Positions 46,976-60,560 of a DNA stretch of 64,000 nucleotides are shown here, piece after piece (positions within the stretch are counted from its first letter, which is position 1; each line of letters starts with the position of its first letter). Under the pieces are notes generated by a model. That model was not told where the DNA came from, did no database searches, and saw nothing but the letters and a program-made list of their open reading frames with translations. This DNA is from Brevipalpus yothersi (lineage: Eukaryota > Arthropoda > Arachnida > Trombidiformes > Tenuipalpidae): the NCBI GenBank assembly GCA_003956705.1, contig QZCP01000018.1, positions 22,424 to 86,423 on the forward strand. The letters are read 5' to 3'. The position numbers and the translations under genes are program-made.

Positions 46976-47030
46976 CAAGTGTATGTGTATGTGTGTGTGG
47001 ATACTCTTTCACTTACCCTGGCCCGGTATC

Positions 47031-47105
47031 ATGACTCCAATATTGGGTTATTCTTCTGCCAGAGGCCGTCGACCTGATTTGGTGACCTCAAGGCCGATGA
47101 ATAAG
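47031..47105 (+). CDS. Orphan candidate first coding exon, product unknown
   Basis: ATG-initiated 25-codon frame reading MTPILGYSSARGRRPDLVTS and then RPMNK, ending exactly at a perfect GTAAGT donor in phase 0. It is markedly richer in G+C than its surroundings and has protein-like codon content, unlike other frames in the 42-64 kb region. A (CT)n tract precedes it. I do not recognise the product. The following exon should begin in phase 0, but I found no convincing candidate within the window, so the downstream intron may be long. It would be the start of a gene on the strand opposite STOX. Confidence 0.4.
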
Positions 47106-47275
47106 GTAAGTATACACACACATTTTGTATTGGCAGCCATAAAACGGGTTCAAGTCGCTTCTCCATCGTTCACTTTTGAGAATAACTTTTCTCTATGCAA
47201 CTTTCCGTTATATATATGTGTATATGTATTAGTCCGTGGGCTGATTATAGTTTCAAAGCCCACTAGTAAGTGGTT

Positions 47276-47277
<2 letters not shown>

Positions 47278-47351
<74 letters not shown>
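47278..47351. repeat. (AG)n microsatellite
   Basis: 37 perfect units. Confidence 0.98.
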
Positions 47352-47353
<2 letters not shown>

Positions 47354-49157
47354 AGTGAGTACCGTTATGTTTATAAATTTCATATTTTCTTCCACCACTT
47401 GATTAACTCTCTTTCAAAATCGCTCTGGGATGGGTACCTCTTCATGAGTATACCATGTGTGTATATGATTCATTTATAATTATATCTTTTATTCTGATCT
47501 GTATGCATTACATGAATTGTTCAATAAAATGGTAGTTGCAATAATCTTCTATCTCTCTCTTCGTCAAAACATTGTCCCATGGCTATGGTATGAAATGTGA
47601 AACATGATTACACCAATCTTATGTGTGTTTGTGCGCAATGAATGATCATGAGCTCAATATGAAAACAAAGCTAATTTATTGCTTTTTATTTTCCACCCTC
47701 TTTTCTCCACTTTAAACTTATTTCATGCATATAAAATCGATTAGAAGATAATTTCAACCTGATCAAAGCTACCGGTTAATGAAGTTGAATACTGGTTGGG
47801 AAAATTTTGAGGTCAAAAATCAGTGTCGATCATGTCAGACTATTCTGTTGGATCAAAATTATCGACAAAAAGGTTGACCAGTAGTAGTAGTAGTGATAGC
47901 TTAGTAAATTTTTAGGATCAAACATCTGATGAATTTGAATTAGAAAAATTATTGCCAGATCCAATTGGACAGAAAATGATTTACTACGACAATCTTGAGC
48001 TGTACGGTATTGCACAAATTTTTTCATGATCATCCATTGGAATTAGGCAGATACATGTCTACCAAAACCGTTCATTGCCCTACCTAGCAGAAAAATACAT
48101 CTAAAATCGATATCTTATTGGATCTATCATGCAAAACCCGGAATGAATTTCAAAGAGGAGTGTTCAAGATGAATCATATACGATCAATAAAGTTCTTTTT
48201 TCTCGACTTAATCGGTTAAATTCTCATGAAGATCAGAGTAGCATTTTAGCACCTTCAAAGTGAATATTTGGATTGAGAAATTCAACAACAAAGATGAAGA
48301 TCTTGAGAGGCTCAGCATCCCTCTTAACATCTTGATTATTTGGAAATTTATCACAACCAGCTGGATCATCAAGGAGTACAATTTTCTTCTCTCTCTCTTT
48401 CGTCTTCTTTCTCTTTTCTTTGCATGGTTTATTCATCTTCAGAATTTGAAAAGATAGAAGATTCTCTACTAATTAATTAATCAACTTCATCTCACAATTG
48501 AGGCCATGCATAACAAGAGGCGTCCACTTTTGCTTGACCAGCTTGACTTAAGGCTAGCCGAGCACATGATGGCTTGTTGTGGTCAATGATGAGGATAAGA
48601 ATGAAGATGGAAAAGAAAAAAAAAGAAGAAGAAGAAGAGAAAGATGAAGATGAAGATAAAAATGAAAAGACCCAAAAGAGATGATAATCATGATTAAATG
48701 TCCAGTGATTTGAGGCAAAAGTGGGTATAAATGTAGCCTGATACTGTTAATTGTGGCCAAAACAATGGCTCACTTAACAGTTACAAGCTGAATGAATTTC
48801 TGATGAACATTCTCTCTCTCTTCTTCCTTTCTTTTGCATTAATGAGCAAAGAGGAAAAATATACTCAAATGAATATACATAAACATTCATATGTGTATTC
48901 GTGTAGTAACTATTTGCCCATGATATGGTTGATCCTGAGGTTCAAGTGTGTGTGTATATGAGACTGACTCTTAACGTATGAGTGAAAAAATACACATGTA
49001 CATGTATATGGACAATAAATGATTGTGGAGATGATGAATTTTTTTCATCAGCAAGTTGCAGAAAAAAATTAGCTTAGACATTTTAACAAGTGTGATTATA
49101 GTATGCATGTGTGCATGTCCATCTGTATACTTGTGATAATAATGTTGAGATCTTGGT

Positions 49158-49165
<8 letters not shown>

Positions 49166-49208
<43 letters not shown>
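49166..49208. repeat. (AG)n microsatellite
   Basis: About 21 units, followed by a shorter GA run at 49232-49246. Confidence 0.97.
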
Positions 49209-49210
<2 letters not shown>

Positions 49211-52200
49211 TAACGGAAGTGGAAATGGTTAAGAGAGAGAGAGAGAAGAAGATGGAATACTTCCGCCACACAAGTTTCAAGTGGACATGGTGTTCTGATG
49301 AGTTCTCTTATTTTCCACTTTCGCGTGAACACTTGAAACAAGTTGGAAAGAGAGAGAGAAAAAGAAAGAGAAAAGATTGTAATCAAGTGGTCATCCACTT
49401 TCATGGCTAAAGTGGCTCAACATTCCATTTGCATTGTTGAAATTTGCGACATTTCCTGGGAAAAATGAATGAGCTTGACTTTGGAGGCTGGTGAGAGGTA
49501 ATTATGATGATGATGCTGAAGGATTATCATTATTATCATTTTCGTATTTGATTTCATTTGTGATCCTTTTACATTTTCTCTCATGGACTGATACATTGGA
49601 AAAATTTCTAATTGATTTTAGTTTGCAAGTAATCACAATCGAATTGGTCTTGAAAATTCGAATCATTTTGTCCTTGCATGTGAAACGTCGACAAATGGAA
49701 TGTTTTGCAACAATCGATTTGTTTCTGCATCCTCTCATTTTACCCCAACAACAATCATTGGAACTGATTATCAATAGAAAACTATTAATCATCTTTGTTC
49801 ATAATGAAGCGCTTACTTCTCACTTCTTAGCATCATATGTTCAAGGATATTCGAATCGAAATTGGTGTTCAGTGTAAACAACCGAGTAAAAATAATACAA
49901 TGAGTTGTGGCAACACTGGCAAACAATAGCAAATGAATGACAATTAGTTACGCACATGATGATAAGAATTGATTTTGATGGAAAAGATGATAAATTTTAG
50001 GGACAACAGAGAAAACAGTATCAAATTTGTCCCAAGTAACATTATCATTCTGGGAAAAGAAAGAGCATCTTCACTCATTGAAATCGAAATAGCTTTTCAG
50101 CTGACAGTTAACTAGAACGATCAAGTGGACAACAGACGAAGATGAATGAAGTTCATGCTTAATTTTAGATGGATTCGCGAAATCGTTCCAACGAACCCTG
50201 GAAGGTATCGTGCTGACGATAAACGGAAAAAGGAATCAAAAGTGGTGACAAGCATGCAATCCTTTCGAATGTGTGTATTATGTATAGTATATTAATTCAC
50301 AAAATTAGACCATATAAGTAAAGAGAAGGAGCGAGTATACTTTTAAATGGATGACAAGATGAGTAAGATGAATGATCATAAAGTCTGAAAAAAGAAATCG
50401 AAGAGAAAGAGAAAGAGAGAGAAAGAAAAAGAAAAAGTTATCAGAACGAGGATGGACATTGAGTATGAATAACGATGTCTCATGAGTATAGTGAGTTGGC
50501 GAGTGATGACAGTTTTGAGAATGAATGTTACATCGTAAAATGTTCATTTGTTTCATCATCATAACTACTGACACAATTCCCATGGACAAACAATTACACT
50601 TTTATTCAATGAATAGATGGTAGATAATTGATTATTTGAGATTCGAAGCACTCTTCTGAAATTATTATCATTCGACTCTCACTGTGTGTTTTTTTTCTTT
50701 CCGTTCAGATAGTATCAGATCAATCTAATGTAGCAAGAGGGGCAGAGAGAGAGAATTTGTCAAAAGTCGCCATATCATGTGATGAAATCTGAAAATGATT
50801 CCAATTGATTTAGGGCGACCGAGAAATCAGCATTCTTTCAACGAACTCCTTTGGAAGAATTCTCACAGAATTTGAATAGTGATGAGTGTTTACACCGAAA
50901 ATTCTCAAAGTTATCATCACCATGATCACCAATTCTGACCAACTTTCTCAACCGATATTTTCAGTTTTGCTTTCCATCATGAATGGCATTACGAGCCTGA
51001 AAGCTTTCACATGGTACGAAAGAGTCTTAGAAAAACGAAAACTCATCATGCAATTAATGGAATAAAATGTCTTCATCCTTTATTCATCAATAAAATTATA
51101 TCCAATACAATCTGAACTCGATCTCAGCATCCAAGATGATGCCTTATGGTTTCAAAGATTTTCTCTCTCTCCAATTTATATATAGCTACCATTTCAATCG
51201 CTTCCTACTCACTTTAAAACAAGCAATGTCTGGCAAAAGTAGCCTAATGAGAAGTCTTATCGATGCTCTCTCTCTCTCTCTTTTACTCTTTTCTATCCAT
51301 CTTCTTCTGTTGCTTCGAGTGTGGACATGAATGGAATATGATGAGCTGATGAAGATTATGTACCATGTCAGAATAAATAGAAAGGAAAAGAAGATACTCA
51401 CTATGAAGATGTGTACATGTTTAATCTGAGGTCGAAATGGAGGCCAATTTTGGAATGAGCCAAAAATTCGAGGAACTTATGATCTCAGCTTGACTCTTTT
51501 TTCACTCACATCAAGCACCAACAATTTAATCGGCTATCTCAACCCTGGAAACTCTTCTCCTTTCCTTTTCTTTCTCTCTCTTCTGTTTTTATCATTTACC
51601 ACCCACTTGAATACCATCTTATTACTGTTCCTATTCCGTTAATCTTAACTCATCTTTCTCTCTCTTCTCTCTTCCCAGCATGTTCCCATCATTGGGCCTC
51701 TTCAACGTTCATTTGACCATCTCATGTAGTCAAACGTGTGTGTGTTTTTGGCCAATATTTAGAATAAAAAACCTCAATAATTAATTAGTTTCTGATCATC
51801 ATCATGTAAAATAGAATGTTCACCAATAAAAAAAATTAGCTATTTTATGGTAGATTACCATTTTTGAAAAGCAATCCTTAAGAGGCCAAATTCTCTCTCG
51901 CTCTTATTCTTGATTAATGAAATTCAGTTGATCTTATGAAACTCTTCTAATTGAAAATAAATTTGTCAAAAAAATTGTCAAATCAATACAGCATCATCAA
52001 TCATGCATGAGAATTTGGGATAGATGTGAGTTTATCTGCACTTTTTTTCAGCCAAGGTTTATGAGTATTATTATTATCATGACTTAAAGTCTCAAAGTGG
52101 GGACATGAGATTGTTCAATGAGGTTCCAAAATACTCGTATTTCTACCAGTATTTTATATGAGCATTCCATTTTCTTGTTTGAAACTGTACCTTCTCGTAC

Positions 52201-55200
52201 AAGCATAATAAGGGGCTTAGTCGAGCCTTAATACACCAGTAGCAATCATCATCATAGGAGCTGGAAAAAAGCTCATGTAAAGATGTATGTAATGTGTGTA
52301 ATAGAGTTGATCACAGCTTGTGTCACCGTTAAGACAAGATTGATTCACTGTTTAGTTAAAGAATTAAAAAAAGTTGGGAATACAGAAATTTTTCACATGT
52401 ATAAGAGAAAGGGAGAGAGAAAGAGAGAGAAAGAGAGAGAGAAAGAAGACATGTAGAAGGTGAGAAGATAGAGTGAAACGATTAAAATGAACTTAAAACA
52501 AAAAAACCTCCACTTGATGGGCAATAAGTATTGAGGCCAAGAGGTCAGTGCAATAAATTTTTCATCCCTAGAAAAGATATGATTTTGGTGTAAGATATAC
52601 ACACATATACATTTCATTTTGACCAGCAAGAGTATCAAAATTGAAGAGAGAGAGAGGAACCAAAAAGAATGATGAAAAAAATTGAAATTGGTACGCAAAA
52701 AAATACTGATGCGACACACGTATGTACATGTGAAGCTGGATGATTGGGAAAGAAAATTGCAAAGAAGAAGATGAAGAAGAAGAAGAAACCAGAAGAGGAT
52801 GCTGATCAACACAGTGATGAAGTGTGATGCTGGATGATTTTTCTGGGTGCCAAAAGTGGATGACGAGAAGAGAGAGAGAGAGAGGAAAAAAAAATATTTT
52901 CCCAATTAACATCACCCAAGTTAGAATGTTGATGCTTGAATATTTATCATCAAGAGGCCTCAACTGTTTGGAGGACATTTTTAGTTCTAACCAAAAAGAT
53001 TCCCAAATTCTTCTGGACGTGCTGAGATTCCCTGATGAGTGGAGTCAATTTGTAACTGTACGGAAATTGAACCTCTATCAAATGGGAAGGTTTGTGTGTG
53101 TATATGTGTGTTTAGGTGTCTGTGTATATGGAAGATGTCATATTGAGAATAGGGTATACCCATATTCAGGTGAAAATGAAATTGATTAAATACCCCTTCT
53201 GTTTAGTAGGTACCATCATCACCATGAGTGCAAGTAGAAAGTTCATCAGATGAACAGATGAAGATTGAATTAACATTGCAAAATGAGTTGATATACAAGG
53301 TAGGAATAAAGGCACCTACATGAGATAAATATTTTAATATAACACTCTGTTGGGTCTTGTTGTGAGACCTCTTCTTTTCACAACGTGCTAAGGTGCTAGA
53401 CAAGAGAGAGGTAACAACAACAAAAAATCATTCCCAAATGAAGGCCTCACATGGCAATCTAATATTCTTTTTGGTGGTGAAAGTTTCGGTATTAAGTGGA
53501 GGTGTCCAAATGCAAATCTGTAATCAAGATGCTGAAAAGTAGGGGTGCATAGCCCAAAATTTGGAGGTGGAATAGGAATATCTTCTCCCTTTTCCCTTTC
53601 ATCAGGTCAATTAGAGGTTCACCAGCAAAAAGGATTGCTTTGATCCACTCATTTAGGAAGCTTGATTAAGGGAATGATGATGACCATTGAAAGAGAGAGA
53701 GATGAAAAAGATTTAGTTAAGATCCCAAAGGTCGATATGCTGGTGGTTACAGAAGCCCAAAAAGAAGTGAAAATGAGCTTGTGAAATGAATAGAATTGGG
53801 CAAATGATCGCCCAAAAAAATTCTCTTTTTTGGCGCCAATTTACCGTTATAGCCTCATGAATTTTTTTCTCCCTTTCAAATCATGACTGCTGATAATCCA
53901 TGTATGGCTAGTTTTGGAGGCCTGATTCAGTATCATCAACCAATGATTCGTATATTTAAACATTGTGTTGGCTCATCAACAATAAGAAAATTAGTTTACA
54001 GGCCAAGATGAATGGAAATCAGGGTATAAGAGAGAAAGATGGAAAGGTAATTTCAAATTGGAACCCTGATTTACGAACGTGAAAAGAGAGAGAGAGCGAG
54101 AGAGAGAGAGAGAGAGAAAGAAAGAAAAAAACATGATAAGGGTATATGGGCACACTGACAAGCTAACTTATAATACACAAAAGTGATCTTTTCCCAAACA
54201 TTTATCATGTCAACATTAATGAATGCTGGGCGATTCCCTGATTTCTTCCAAAAAAACGAGAGAACCTTTTATTTTGTACATCCGATAAAATTGACTGTTT
54301 CTGCTTATTTCATACAGATTTTTCCATCTATCAAGCTGTTCGATGGCTGGGAAAGAAAGAAAGAAAGAAAGAGAGAGAGAAATAAAATCAACATTTAACA
54401 AGAATTTCAGCAATTTGACATGAGAAATGGATTGAGTGCTCATATGAATTTCAACACATCCAGATTATGGAGAACGTTGAAGGAAAAAAAGGTTAATATC
54501 CAATATGTACTGGTCAGTCACCAGCACATAAATACCAGTGTATTTGAATACACACACACACACACATACACGCCAATACATGCCATCATTAGCCCATATT
54601 GAACCTGATCGGTATACTGGACAGACGATTGACCAAGAGAAGCTGTAATTCGAAGAAGTGTCAAGAAAGTTGAGTGTGTTGTGTGTGTCTGTATGGATGT
54701 TTATATGATCAAGTGATGGGATGGATAGAATGAAGATTGGGAATTTCTTGCCATCCAAAATAGAGAGAAAGATAGAGGCACATGCAGGCTTCAAATATTT
54801 TCTTCTCCCTCTCCATCTTCTTCTTCTTATTCCGATCCAACTTTAGCATTTCAACACCCTGAATGTGAGCTGGGAATAAACGATTGACAGCTACTGACAG
54901 TGGCCACTATTGACCGATACTCTTTCTCTTTTTTGGGGGAAGAGCGTTGAAAAGAGGACCCATAAGAGTGATACAGGAACTCAACTCGATAATAGAATTA
55001 GTTACACTTTGATGAAGATTAACTTGAGGCGTTAATAGCTTTTGAGTGGGCTTACATTGAGTCCAAGCTTCGGTTATTGAGAGCCCAAGATTTTTCCGTC
55101 AATAAGTGACCGAAATGATACTTGAGAAACAAATTGAACCAAAAGAGATAGAGAGAGGAAGAGAGAGATATAAACGTAAGAATGATGTGAACATGTCTAT

Positions 55201-56378
55201 CAGTTGGGTGAATATAAAAATGGACAAGCAATTGAGGATGATATTAATCAATGTTTTCGATCATCACCATCCTTTTATGATTCAAGAAATCAAAATTAGT
55301 GTAATATAATCGGAAAAAAGCTTGACCACAAGATTGAAGGCATGGGAAGAGAGAGAGAGAAATGAAATGGTCAAGCGAATTGAATCAATTTGATCTGAAT
55401 GAGAGTGGAAAAATGAATTGAGAAGTGAAGAGAGAGAGAGAGAGAGAGGAAAATTGTTGATCTGAACAGGTAAATAGATTAAGTAGAACTTTTTTTCTAT
55501 TTTATCATCGAAAGTAACTTCCTTACTATCAAAAATGATTCTGATTTGATACCGTCTTTTTTTGCTTCTATTCACTATTTCTAGCTTCTGGACATTACTT
55601 TGATCGTATTTATGTCTACTTTGTAGAACGTGCTTTGAGAGGCGCACTTTGATACTGTTGATCCAAATTGACGCCCAATAATGCTTGATAATATAATTAA
55701 TATTCATGGATATGAAGAAGAAAAAGATGAGAGATGGATAAAAAAATTGAGGCTTAAGTTACCAAATGGCGTACATAGTAATGAAGATGGTTAAATTGGG
55801 TGCTGATTGATTAAGATGAAAAGATGAACATAAGATGGGGTTGAAAAAAAGAGAGAGAGAATATAGTTCACCTAAGGAACAGATCAGAATTTGTGATTTT
55901 TTTGGAGTGTAAATAGCAAATGATGGTCAAAACTGACATGACTTGTGCCTCTTCTTCATCTTTTTCTTCTGGCTAGCCATCAAATGCTGGGAAGATGAAT
56001 TTTGAAAATTTTCTTGAGATACATATTAAAAAGTTGGTTAAATGCACTTGCATTTGCATAAGTAGAGTAATAGTGTAGTGTCAAGCCTTCTTGAGATGGC
56101 CTTCTTTTTCCCTGAAATCATGTACATGAAATGATAAGAAGGATCTTCACAAAAAATCTAATCTTTAGAAGGAGAAAATATTCATCTATTTAGCTGAAAT
56201 TACAGTATTTTAGCATACGTGATGCTCGACGTTATGCTTCATTCAAATTATTCGAAATTTAATTAGAAAATAGCATCATTCACCAATTTATTAAATGTTT
56301 TGATTGAAAACAAAAGTGAGTCAAGTATATCTGATTTCTGTGCTATTAAATGAGAAGATAGTAAAGTGAGAGAGAGAT

Positions 56379-56384
<6 letters not shown>

Positions 56385-56458
<74 letters not shown>
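56385..56458. repeat. (GA)n microsatellite bordering assembly gap (left)
   Basis: About 37 perfect units, preceded by imperfect gagata units, ending directly at the first N. Confidence 0.98.
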
Positions 56459-56928
56459 NNNNNNNNNNNNNNNNNNNNNNNNNNNNNNNNNNNNNNNNNN
56501 NNNNNNNNNNNNNNNNNNNNNNNNNNNNNNNNNNNNNNNNNNNNNNNNNNNNNNNNNNNNNNNNNNNNNNNNNNNNNNNNNNNNNNNNNNNNNNNNNNNN
56601 NNNNNNNNNNNNNNNNNNNNNNNNNNNNNNNNNNNNNNNNNNNNNNNNNNNNNNNNNNNNNNNNNNNNNNNNNNNNNNNNNNNNNNNNNNNNNNNNNNNN
56701 NNNNNNNNNNNNNNNNNNNNNNNNNNNNNNNNNNNNNNNNNNNNNNNNNNNNNNNNNNNNNNNNNNNNNNNNNNNNNNNNNNNNNNNNNNNNNNNNNNNN
56801 NNNNNNNNNNNNNNNNNNNNNNNNNNNNNNNNNNNNNNNNNNNNNNNNNNNNNNNNNNNNNNNNNNNNNNNNNNNNNNNNNNNNNNNNNNNNNNNNNNNN
56901 NNNNNNNNNNNNNNNNNNNNNNNNNNNN
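56459..56928. other. Assembly gap, 470 N
   Basis: Run of N with the same (GA)n repeat on both sides, so the unknown sequence is most simply a longer GA array. The stated gap length may be an estimate. Confidence 0.99.

Positions 56929-56977
<49 letters not shown>
56929..56977. repeat. (GA)n microsatellite bordering assembly gap (right)
   Basis: About 24 perfect units starting directly after the last N, in the same strand orientation as the left side. Confidence 0.98.
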
Positions 56978-56978
<1 letters not shown>

Positions 56979-57342
56979 AATAATGGCTATTAAAACTTTA
57001 TCATTTGTTCTTCACTCCAAAGTACTGTTAGGGTTGTAATTCTCATCACCTATTTTCTTGGATACCAAAATCACCTGGAGGAACTTGAGTAGGGGAGATA
57101 TACATGTATATTCCTTTTCCTTTCTTCTCTCTCACTTACACACACACACAAGTTGTGGTCACTTCCGCTCTGATGATAGTAAATTGGAGGCTTAAATCAG
57201 GCGTAAAAGTGGAAAAACTTAATCAGCATCATTAATAGCTATATTAAAGTATTAATCATATCGTTTCAATGAAGAATGATATGATGACGAATGAATAATA
57301 TGTGGCGATAAATATGCAATCCTCAATAACTGATGATTAGAG

Positions 57343-57345
<3 letters not shown>

Positions 57346-57400
<55 letters not shown>
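57346..57400. repeat. (AG)n microsatellite
   Basis: About 27 units. Confidence 0.98.
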
Positions 57401-57408
<8 letters not shown>

Positions 57409-60400
57409 TGGCTTTTGAACTAGATTAGAATTATTTTCAAATTAATCCCTTTCAATAGATTGAGGCAAATTGTGTGTGTATGTGTGCGTGTGTCGGCATC
57501 AATATGAGGGATGATCAATTTTTTCAGTGAATAATAATAATGATAATGATCATGAATATGGTCATCGAACAGAGTTGATTTAGGATGCAATAAGATGATG
57601 TACACAAAAGTGGGTGGATGAAGAGATGGAGGAGAAAGTGTGGGATTAAGGATAAAGGATTAGGGTAGAGAGAGAGAAAGAGAATGAAGAACAGTTATTC
57701 CAGAAAATAGAGTTAGGAGTGTTACATATCTCATCTTATATTTTGTTATTTCGAATAAGAATAAGCCCAAAAGAAGGTGGACAGAATGGCGGGAAAAAAA
57801 GTTTTTCAAACCCAAATCGTGCACTTTTCGGCTGTAAGTGTGTGCATTGTGGAGGAAGATGCTTCAAGTGTTACTCGATCGATGTCAGTTGTTGGGATCA
57901 ATTTTTGTGTGTCCTGAGAGAGGAAAGAAATTTTCTAGTTTTTGGAACTGTATGGAAAAAAAGTTCAAGTGTACCCCAGGCTAATCGAACAGTAGTGTGG
58001 AGTAGAAAATGCAAAAGTAGGACCGTTTTGGGCCAAAAAATTTTTGGCCTCAAAAAAAAACTAGCATAGCTTGTTTGACTTCTCTCTCTCTAACCAAAAC
58101 TTCATGGAAAGAATCAATTGATGGATGAAATTTTGCTACGGTAAGATGGTAAAATCAATTGGATGTCCTCCAATGATCAAGTGTTTTTTCTCTCTTCCTT
58201 CTCTCTGTCTTTCTTTTTCTCTTCTTTATAGTGTTTTCTATGTTTTATCTTCCACTTGATTGAGTCAAAAACATAGGAAAAATTTTCCATTATAAAGGAG
58301 AAGGTGAAACTGGTGGAAGAATATATATATAAAATTAAAATAAAATTTCTCTGGACTATTAGCACCAAGTTCTGTTTGCTCCTCTTTTCTTTCTCTTCTA
58401 CTTATCTGAATGGAAATTCAGTGTTGTGGAATATACACACATATATACATTACGTATATACGCATTTCGATACGGATCATGGTGATGTATGATGGACATT
58501 TTCCTTCTGATCATATGCTGCCGATACACACACACACTGTATGTTGGGCCCAAAAATGATGATGATAAGATTTGTGGGTGTACTCATCATACCTTATATC
58601 CTGAATTTCATGGGAGTGGACAAGATAAAATCAAATTTATAAAGGTGTACACATGTCCGGTTACAGGACATGATGGAATAGCAGTGGTACTGATGATGAT
58701 TGTGAATGTGGATCATAGAGAGAGGAAAAGCAAAAATTTTGGATATCTTTTTGATTTTGTCTTTATCATGTCTGTCAAGATCGTTGAGGTCAAAGTAGCG
58801 GTATTTGAGCAAATTTTGATGTAAAATTTGCCCCAAAACAAACCGGAAGAAAAATGGTGGGTGGTGTACATGGTGATGTACACCATCACTAGTGGCTTAT
58901 AGTTAAGTGTAATATGATAAATTGTACCGTTACAAAGCGATAAAGAGTAATAACATCGCAGAATACAAGATCAGAATGAACACACAACAAAGTAAGAAGA
59001 AGAATAAGTGTAAGTCTGATGATGTTTCGGTACGAGATCAGTTCTCATATGTACCCATTCATATAGGCAGATGAAGCCAAAAGTCACAGAGGGGAGGCTG
59101 ATGGGCTTGGTAGGTGAAAAAAAGAAGAAAACGAAGAATATTCCAGGATGAAACAACATGTAAGATTATTACTATTATCCGTTCTTAACTTTATTCTTTT
59201 GTCCAGTTGAAAGCAAAGGGGGTTGGTTCTGAGGCTGGGAAAAGAATATACATGTATATCTTCCATCTTATTCGAAGAGAGAATATATTTATATACATGT
59301 ATATTAATGGCCAAGTGTTTAAGGGCTCGTTTTCGAATATTCTATCCGGTTTACTCTCTAATCAAATGTTACTTCATGGTTTGGAAAATTTTTATCGCTC
59401 CACATGAATACTTGAAAGATATTTCTCTTTCTATTTTCCCATCTGAGAGGAGTAAAAGTTCATCAAGTGGAGAAAGATAATCAAATGGCCTTAGTAACTG
59501 ATGTTCCAAAGTGCCAGAGGCATGTTCACACCACACAGCGTCATGATGATTTCCCACGAAATGTGTGTATTGATTGAGTTCCACATTTATCTTTCATACT
59601 CGATACAAGATGAACAGGTAGCAGTGATGATGAGAAGAAGAAGAAGATTCAGATCAATCGGCAAAATCATCAAATAAAAGTACAATATCAATATAATGAG
59701 CAAGAAAGGAATCTTCATCCCTATCTTTCTCTTTTTCTTTCTCTTTTATGCCTCTCTTCATTAGCTTACTAAAATTGGAACATTTGGAACAAGTGGCGGG
59801 AAAGAAACGTTCTTTTTTTCGGGTGCCAAACAGGTGCCAAGTGATAAAATAGTTATCATGATTTTTGAAAAATTTTTCTCTTTCTTCATCTCTCTCTCTC
59901 TCTCTCTCTCGTTCCCTCTTTGATTTTATTTCTTTTTTACTTTATTTCTCTTCTTTTTTACCATCTTTTAATATAGCTTAACAGATGATCCCATGATATC
60001 ATATTCAAGATGACTATTAGCGTGTGTTATCATGATTGTTAGCGATCCATTTGAGCCCTGTTATTTGTCCATTTTGTTGATCTCTCTCTCTCTCTCTCTC
60101 TCTTTATCATCTTAATCTGTTTGTGTGGATGCATGTGTGTGTGGATGATGTTAATCCTTAATCTCAATTCAGGTTGGGATGTTGTATCATCGTGATGATG
60201 GTGATATTGTGTGTGTATATATGTATGCTGATGAATGTAATGATATCAAGTGTGTGGTAGCGGCTACCGAATAATATTCAGAATGTATTGAGAGGTCACT
60301 CTGATGATTGGAAGAAAAAGAAGAATTCAAAGTGAACTTCAAACGATCGGTTCAAGTTTCAATGTTAAATTGGACACATATATTTTCCTCTCTCTCCTTC

Positions 60401-60511
60401 ATTCATGTATGGATAAATGATCGATAAAATGGTCAGGTAAGCAAAAGAATAAAAGTGACCGGGTGATGACGATGTGATGAGAATGGAGCATGCTGATGAT
60501 GATAGCCGATG

Positions 60512-60515
<4 letters not shown>

Positions 60516-60555
<40 letters not shown>
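60516..60555. repeat. (GA)n microsatellite
   Basis: About 20 units, followed within 250 bp by several shorter GA runs. Confidence 0.97.

Positions 60556-60560
<5 letters not shown>

Larger units (their letters stand above)
41912..47030. other. Gene-poor interval upstream of STOX exons
   Basis: About 5.1 kb without supportable coding sequence. It has repeats at 43680-43725 (CT/CTTT), 43440-43465 (CTT), 43948-44016 (GA), 44098-44120 (CTC), 45836-45890 (GA) and 46819-46840 (AC). It probably contains STOX intron and/or promoter DNA. Confidence 0.55.

Noticed and set aside
52824..53189. 121-codon plus-strand frame
   Set aside because: Contains GA-repeat (RERERG) and TG-repeat (VCVYVC) translations. 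The middle looks more protein-like but has no splice or homology support.
57719..58069. 116-codon cysteine-containing plus-strand frame
   Set aside because: It has no ATG at its beginning, no family resemblance and runs into low-complexity lysine-rich sequence.
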